64,000 nucleotides of DNA. It comes from DASUPK01 sp963821705. GTDB taxonomy: Bacteria; Actinomycetota; Thermoleophilia; Solirubrobacterales; 70-9. The translations under genes and the position numbers were made by a program. The notes below the pieces were generated by a model that was given only the letters and a program-made list of their open reading frames with translations, did not search any database and was not told the DNA's origin. Each line of letters starts with the position of its first letter. The stretch's first letter is position 1. This document shows positions 58,621 to 64,000 of the stretch, one piece after another. The stretch is taken from contig CAWGEV010000005.1 of NCBI GenBank assembly GCA_963821705.1, positions 62,001 to 126,000 of the forward strand, written 5' to 3'.

Positions 58621-59370
58621 CTAGTAGCGGATCACGACCATCGCGATCGAGAGCACGACCACGGCCCACGAGAGGCCGCGCAGCGAGCCGTCGAGCGGCC
58701 CGGAGAGCTCCGCGACGGTGAGCGGGATGACGGTCCCGTCCTCGAGGCGCTGCTCGCCGCTGACCGAGACCGTCTTCCGCCTCAGCCGGCGGACGGGAGT
58801 GGAGAGGCGCCGCTGGACGCTGACCAGGCCGAAGCAGCCGGCCGCGGCGAGCACGCCCGCGACGTCCGTCTTGATGGACGCGAACGAGAGCGTGTTGATC
58901 CACCAGGAGGTGAGCGCCGGGAACGCCGCCCAGGCGAACGCGAGCCAGAAGTCCGTGTGGAAGCGGCCACCGAAGAGCTCGAGGTTGTAGGCGACGACGA
59001 AGAAGCCTCCCGCCACGACGAACGGCGCGAGGGTCCAGGACACGATGATGCAGCCGGCGATGCCGATCGCGGTCGCCCCGGCGAGCGAGACGACGGCCAT
59101 GCCGATCAGCGCCCGATCCGAGAGCTCGGTCTTCAGGGGGCGGCCGTTGAGCTCGTCCAGCGCGTGGGCGCTGATCCCGACCGCGAGGAAGAAGGCGGCG
59201 AGGGTGGCGACGAAGCGGTCCGTGTGGATCTGCGTGGCGGCGGCGGCGCCGAAGCCGACGTTTGCCAGGTTCCACAGCGTGTACGGCGGGTGGAGCACCG
59301 TGACGAGGTCGCGCCAGCCGCCCCGGCGCAGCGCGTAGAACGCGGGCCGCTCCAGCCGGTCCTCAGCCAC
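58621..59370 (-). CDS. Multi-pass membrane protein, distant UbiA-like
   Basis: 249 aa, start GTG 59370. Seven or so hydrophobic segments. HALDELNGRPLKTELSDRALIG resembles the first Asp-rich loop of UbiA prenyltransferases (with D, E, N, D spaced about four apart), but the second Asp motif is not obvious. Eight bases overlap the methyltransferase gene, which fits a UbiA-UbiE pair for a prenylated ring compound such as menaquinone. The UbiA assignment is tentative. Confidence 0.5.
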   Translation of the reverse strand: MAEDRLERPAFYALRRGGWRDLVTVLHPPYTLWNLANVGFGAAAATQIHTDRFVATLAAFFLAVGISAHALDELNGRPLKTELSDRALIGMAVVSLAGATAIGIAGCIIVSWTLAPFVVAGGFFVVAYNLELFGGRFHTDFWLAFAWAAFPALTSWWINTLSFASIKTDVAGVLAAAGCFGLVSVQRRLSTPVRRLRRKTVSVSGEQRLEDGTVIPLTVAELSGPLDGSLRGLSWAVVVLSIAMVVIRY

Positions 59371-60091
59371 GGGTCCCCCAGATGACCACGCCTCCGCCGA
59401 AGCTCATCACCCGGGCCGTCACAGGCTCGATCCCCGCGTCTCGCCAGAGCTCCAGCTGGCGGTCGAGCGGCAGCCGCCGGTAGAGGTCGGTGATGCTCCG
59501 CCCCAGAAAGCGCCCGACGACGTACCAGTCCCGGGAGATCAGCCGGCCGAGGACGGGCATCGCGGCGCGCGTATAGACGTTCCAGAGCGAGCGTGCGATT
59601 CGGTTGGGAGGGAGCATGAACTCGAGCGAGGCGATCCGTCCTCCTATCTTGACTACGCGCGCGAGCTCCCGGAGGGTTGCCCGGGGATCATCCACGTAGC
59701 GCAGCAGGTACGTGAAGGTGAGATGGTCGAACTCGCCGTCCTCGAAGGGCAGGGACTCGGCCTCGCCCCTGACCAGCTCGATGCGCTCCGCCAGGCGAGG
59801 GTCGGCGTCGAGCTTCGCCTGGGCCCCGGAGAGCATCTGCGGGCTCTGATCGAGCCCGACGACCGAGCAGCCATAGGCACGCACGAGCGCGGCCGCGACC
59901 ATCCCGGTGCCCGTGGCCACGTCCAGGACGCGATCGCCCTCTTGCGCCGCGACCTGGCGAACCATCGCGCGGCGCCAGCGCGGGTCCTGGCCGAAGCTGA
60001 GCAGGGCGCCGGCGAGGTCATAGCGCCGCGGCAGGCCGGCGAACAGGCTGAGCGTCTCCTCCTTGCTCGGTCTGTTTGTCGGCAACGCCAC
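59363..60091 (-). CDS. UbiE/MenG-family SAM-dependent methyltransferase
   Basis: 242 aa from GTG 60091. DRVLDVATGTGMVAAALVRAYGCSVVGLDQSPQML is SAM motif I/II, GEAESLPFEDGEFDHLTFTYLLRYVDDPRATLRELARVVKIGGRIASLEF the central block, characteristic of class I UbiE/COQ5 enzymes. N-terminal LFAGLPRRYDLAGALLSFGQDPRWRRAMV matches MenG. Probable quinone-ring C-methylation, supporting complex I respiration (inferred). TATCTT just upstream suggests a short-leader or leaderless message divergent from gltA. Confidence 0.85.
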   Translation of the reverse strand: MALPTNRPSKEETLSLFAGLPRRYDLAGALLSFGQDPRWRRAMVRQVAAQEGDRVLDVATGTGMVAAALVRAYGCSVVGLDQSPQMLSGAQAKLDADPRLAERIELVRGEAESLPFEDGEFDHLTFTYLLRYVDDPRATLRELARVVKIGGRIASLEFMLPPNRIARSLWNVYTRAAMPVLGRLISRDWYVVGRFLGRSITDLYRRLPLDRQLELWRDAGIEPVTARVMSFGGGVVIWGTRG

Positions 60092-60136
60092 CGTGAGAAG
60101 ATATGTGCGCAGCGCGCACGCGACCGAGGAGGGTTG

Positions 60137-61540
<1,404 letters not shown>

Positions 61541-61562
61541 GCGCTCGGCGGGCGGGTCCTGT

Positions 61563-61615
61563 CGCCGAATTTCATCGACACGCGCAAGAGCACGTGTCGA
61601 CGGTGAAATTCGGCG
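61563..61615 (+). terminator. Long hairpin after citrate synthase
   Basis: Arms CGCCGAATTTCA (61563-61574) / TGAAATTCGGCG (61604-61615) plus TCGACACG (61575-61582) / CGTGTCGA (61593-61600): 20 paired bases with a three-base bulge and a ten-base loop. No T-run follows. Could be an intrinsic-type terminator or a remnant of a small inverted-repeat element. Confidence 0.6.
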
Positions 61616-61681
61616 CCACCCGCCGACTTGCGCATAGGCTCACGGCGCCACCCGTGCGAGAGGCGGATAGGGTGCCCGCCC

Positions 61682-62038
61682 GTGGGCAAGTGGAAGGTGA
61701 CCGTCCGGCACGGGAGCAAGGTCGGGCGGGAGAGATTCCCGACACTGGACGAGGCTATTGACGAGGCTCGGCGGCGGGTCGATCAGATTCGGCGTGAGGG
61801 TGGGCTGCCCGCGATCAGCGCGTTCCGCGAGCACCCCCCCGATCAGCGCGTCCACGCCCGCATCGAGATCTCCGGGCCGGGCCTGATTCGCTCCCCCGAG
61901 GGTGGCATCGACGTGATGGGGGATGGGCACGCGGTTGCCTACACCGGCGCGATTCGCAAGGAGCAGATCACGGCCAATTCATTGGAGGAGGCGTTTGATG
62001 GACTGCGGGAGGCCCTGGGGCCGGCCCGAGATAAGTAG
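61682..62038 (+). CDS. Small protein of unknown function
   Basis: 118 aa, GTG 61682. KWKVTVRHGSKVGRERFPTLDEAIDEARRRVDQIRREGGLPAISAFREHPPDQRVHARIEISGPG begins with a beta-alpha pattern like N-terminal (Arm-type) DNA-binding parts of integrases, but no catalytic domain follows; VMGDGHAVAYTGAIRKEQITANSLEEAFDGLREAL ends it. A short distance after the citrate synthase hairpin. Family not recognised. Confidence 0.6.
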   Translation: MGKWKVTVRHGSKVGRERFPTLDEAIDEARRRVDQIRREGGLPAISAFREHPPDQRVHARIEISGPGLIRSPEGGIDVMGDGHAVAYTGAIRKEQITANSLEEAFDGLREALGPARDK

Positions 62039-62048
62039 GCTGCGGGCG

Positions 62049-63011
62049 ATGAGGGAGAGGGGAATCTTCCGGATCGTCGTCGTCGCGCTGCTCGTGCCGC
62101 TGCTCATGGGGGTGGCCCAAGCGGATGCCAAGAAGAAGCAAAAGAAGTCGAAGTCACCACCGGTGACCGTGGTGTCAGCCTCGAACAGCACGTCGGCCGA
62201 TGGTCAGCAGGTGACCGTCACGGCCACCTGCCCGGCCGGACAGCTGGCCGTCGGCGGTGGGTTCACCGCGCCGCTGCTGACGTCGGGCACCACCCTCACC
62301 GACCTGCACATCGTCTACGAGTCCCGTCGCATCGGCGACAACAGCTGGCGGGTCTCGGGCACGCGGGAGCATTCCGGCGGCGCCGCCCCCCAGCTACCAC
62401 TCACGGCGAACGCCGACTGCCGTACCCCGAATCTGACCAAGGCCACGTCCAAGAAGGCGTCCGCGGCCAAGAAGAAGAAGCAAAAGAAGCTCCGGATCAC
62501 CGAGGTGAGCGCCCTCGGGCTCAGTGCGACGAGCGGCGTCCAGTCCAGCGCCACAGCCAACTGCCCAGCCGGCACGCAGGCGATCGGCGGAGGCTTTTCC
62601 TCCGCGCCCCAACCGACACTGACCGGTTCCCCCTCCTTTCCGATCTTCTTTGCCAGCTACCGGTCGAGTCCCACGAGCTGGCTCTCGGCATTCACCGAAT
62701 CCGGATCAACTGCCCGCACCGTGACCAGCTACGCGTATTGCGCGGCGGGCCTCAAGTTGACGGAAGGCAGCGCCACGGCGACCGTGCCCGCATCCAGCAT
62801 GGCCGGAATCCAGTCCATTACCCTGGCATCGTCGGACTGCCCCAAGCGACAGGCGCTCCTGGGTGGAGGGTTCAACTCGTCGCCGCCAGCTTCGCTGGGG
62901 CCTCTCCCGATCATCACCAACTCCGGGCCTGCGGGACCGAGCTGGCATTTCACCGTCTACAACCTCTCGACGGTGCCGGACCTCCTCACCTCGCACAACA
63001 TCTGCGCCTAG
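62049..63011 (+). CDS. Secreted protein with three 'CP..Q...GGGF' repeat domains
   Basis: 320 aa, ATG 62049. Signal peptide (MRERGIFRIVVVALLVPLLMGVAQADA) then lysines (KKKQKKSK). Three domains of about 90 residues each carry CPAGQLAVGGGF, CPAGTQAIGGGF and CPKRQALLGGGF, with a second conserved Cys later in each (NADCR, YAYCA, HNICA). Domains are separated by a lysine-rich linker (ASKKASAAKKKKQKK). Likely disulfide-bonded beta domains on the outside. Function unknown. Confidence 0.75.
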   Translation: MRERGIFRIVVVALLVPLLMGVAQADAKKKQKKSKSPPVTVVSASNSTSADGQQVTVTATCPAGQLAVGGGFTAPLLTSGTTLTDLHIVYESRRIGDNSWRVSGTREHSGGAAPQLPLTANADCRTPNLTKATSKKASAAKKKKQKKLRITEVSALGLSATSGVQSSATANCPAGTQAIGGGFSSAPQPTLTGSPSFPIFFASYRSSPTSWLSAFTESGSTARTVTSYAYCAAGLKLTEGSATATVPASSMAGIQSITLASSDCPKRQALLGGGFNSSPPASLGPLPIITNSGPAGPSWHFTVYNLSTVPDLLTSHNICA

Positions 63012-63047
63012 CGGCCCGGCAGCAGGTCCGCGGCTAATCTGCCGCCG

Positions 63048-63338
63048 ATGACCGAGAGCTACGAAGCCGGTCGCCGCATCCGGCTGCCGAAGGGAGCGGA
63101 GCGGCCGATCCAGGTCTTCATCAACGGGACCGAGCAGAAGGAGGGCACCGACTACTCGGTCCACGGGCGGGAGATCGTCTTCTCCCGGCCGCTCATCAAG
63201 GAGAGGGTGAGCGGCGGCCGCTGGCTGGCGATGACGCTGGGTCTCTTCGGGAGCTACGGCAAGAACGAGGCCGTCGACGTCCACTTCCACCGCGGCGGGA
63301 AGGTTCAGGTCATCTCCGACGCGGAGATAGTCGACTGA
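63048..63338 (+). CDS. Small conserved-looking protein, function unknown
   Basis: 96 aa, ATG 63048. IRLPKGAERPIQVFINGTEQKEGTDYSVHGREIVFSRPLIKERVSGGRWLAMTLGLFGSYGKNEAVDVHFHRGGKVQVISDAEIVD reads as a beta-rich fold with one hydrophobic stretch. Stop overlaps the LLM gene (TGATG), so the two are coupled and it may assist that enzyme. No name known. Confidence 0.65.
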   Translation: MTESYEAGRRIRLPKGAERPIQVFINGTEQKEGTDYSVHGREIVFSRPLIKERVSGGRWLAMTLGLFGSYGKNEAVDVHFHRGGKVQVISDAEIVD

Positions 63339-64000
63339 TGCGGGTCTGTCTGATGATCGAGGGCCAGGAGTCGATCTCCTGGGAGGAGTGGGTCGCGCTG
63401 GCGAAGGCGTGCGAGGAGGGCCCGATCGAGGCGCTCTTTCGCTCGGACCACTACCGGTCGGTGATGGGCCTGACCGACCGCGGCTCGCTCGACGCCTGGA
63501 CGACCCTGGCCGGCCTGGCCGCGGTCACCTCGACGCTGCGGCTCGGCACATTGGTCTCCCCGGTCACCTTTCGCCACCCCTCCGTCCTCGCGAAGAGCGT
63601 CGTCACCGTGGACCACATCGCGGGCGGAGATCGGATCGAACTCGGCATGGGGGCCGGCTGGCTCGAGACCGAGCACCGCGCCTACGGCTTCCCGTTCCCC
63701 GACACGGGCGAGCGCTTCGAGATGCTGGAGGAGCAGGTCGAGATCGTGCGGCGCCAGTGGGAGGAGGGCGAGCTCGACTTCGACGGCGACCACTACCGCG
63801 TCGAGGGGCTCAACGCACTGCCGAAGCCGCTCGGCCGCCCCAATCTGATCATCGGCGGCAATGCCCGTCGGCGCAGCCTCACGCTGGCCGCGCGCTGGGC
63901 CGACGAGTACAACCTGGTGATGATGGGCGCGGAGGAGTGCGCCGAGGCCGTTCCCAGGATCGCCGAGGCCTGGGAGACCGCCGGGCGGCCGAAGCCCGTG
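63338..64000 (+). CDS. LLM-class flavin/F420-dependent oxidoreductase (3' end outside window)
   Basis: 221 codons visible. MRVCLMIEGQESISWEEWVALAKACEEGPIEALFRSDHYRSV, then TLRLGTLVSPVTFRHPSVLAKSVVTVDHIAGGDRIELGMGAGWLETEHRAYGFPFP is the luciferase-like TIM-barrel signature, with GRPNLIIGGNARRRSLTLAARWADEYNLV near the right edge. In actinobacteria such proteins often use F420. Translationally coupled to the small gene upstream; truncated by the window. Confidence 0.93.
   Translation, partial: MRVCLMIEGQESISWEEWVALAKACEEGPIEALFRSDHYRSVMGLTDRGSLDAWTTLAGLAAVTSTLRLGTLVSPVTFRHPSVLAKSVVTVDHIAGGDRIELGMGAGWLETEHRAYGFPFPDTGERFEMLEEQVEIVRRQWEEGELDFDGDHYRVEGLNALPKPLGRPNLIIGGNARRRSLTLAARWADEYNLVMMGAEECAEAVPRIAEAWETAGRPKPV

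Noticed and set aside
61682..62038. Phage integrase because of its Arm-like N-terminus
   Set aside because: No catalytic R-H-R-Y domain follows in any frame; kept as unknown small protein.

Overview
The window is high-GC DNA from what is probably an actinobacterium of the class Thermoleophilia (Solirubrobacterales-like). This is inferred from the complex I gene order, the many GTG starts and 1-4 base start/stop overlaps, lysine-rich secreted proteins, and a secreted protein with the 'RKLTYANVVST...GGGAYA' N-terminus often seen in that group. No rRNA or tRNA gene was recognised, so the assignment is not proven.

Regions. 1-13.5 kb holds the respiratory complex I operon nuoD-E-F-G-H-I-J-K-L-M-N, with nuoD cut by the window edge and nuoA-C presumably upstream. 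13.5-18.1 kb has two copper (cupredoxin) proteins, one fused to a PHM-like copper domain and one with an LPXTG anchor, on either side of a two-domain ThyX-like gene. 18.1-24.1 kb is mixed housekeeping: VOC, saccharopine-dehydrogenase-like, SDR, alpha/beta hydrolase and TadE-like genes. 24.1-39.5 kb is an accessory island with an IS30-family element, secreted beta-propeller, beta-helix and beta-sandwich proteins, a cold-shock operon and many short structured repeats. It is bounded by a 47-bp direct repeat (45/47 identical), one copy inside the TadE-like gene and one as a gene fragment at the far end. 40-64 kb returns to chromosomal genes: MprF-like and BrkB membrane proteins, a haloalkane-dehalogenase-like hydrolase, a frameshifted sulfotransferase, an ACAD/APH/HAD set that matches the domains of human ACAD10, a two-component pair, a DEAD-box helicase, a CPA1 antiporter, UbiA/UbiE-like genes and citrate synthase. 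An LLM-class oxidoreductase is cut by the right edge.

The most unusual signals are not single genes. (1) A palindromic element (family B here) has a conserved central core and outer stems that differ between copies but stay perfectly paired. Two copies are 67-bp in-frame insertions in nuoE and nuoF encoding the same peptide, one is in the nuoE tail, and two supply the Shine-Dalgarno sequence of the next nuo gene. (2) A second structured repeat (family A), with hairpin cores GAAGCGG/CCGCTTC and GCAT/ATGC, is found only in the island and also shows compensatory changes. (3) Three unrelated secreted proteins end in the same basic two-cysteine tail, PTGQRAAAL.KCK...KC...LPV, which looks like an undescribed C-terminal sorting or anchoring signal.

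Two genes (the PHM/cupredoxin protein and the sulfotransferase) have single-base frameshifts near their 3' ends with clear coding sequence in the second frame. These may be sequencing errors. All statements come from reading the sequence; no database search was run.
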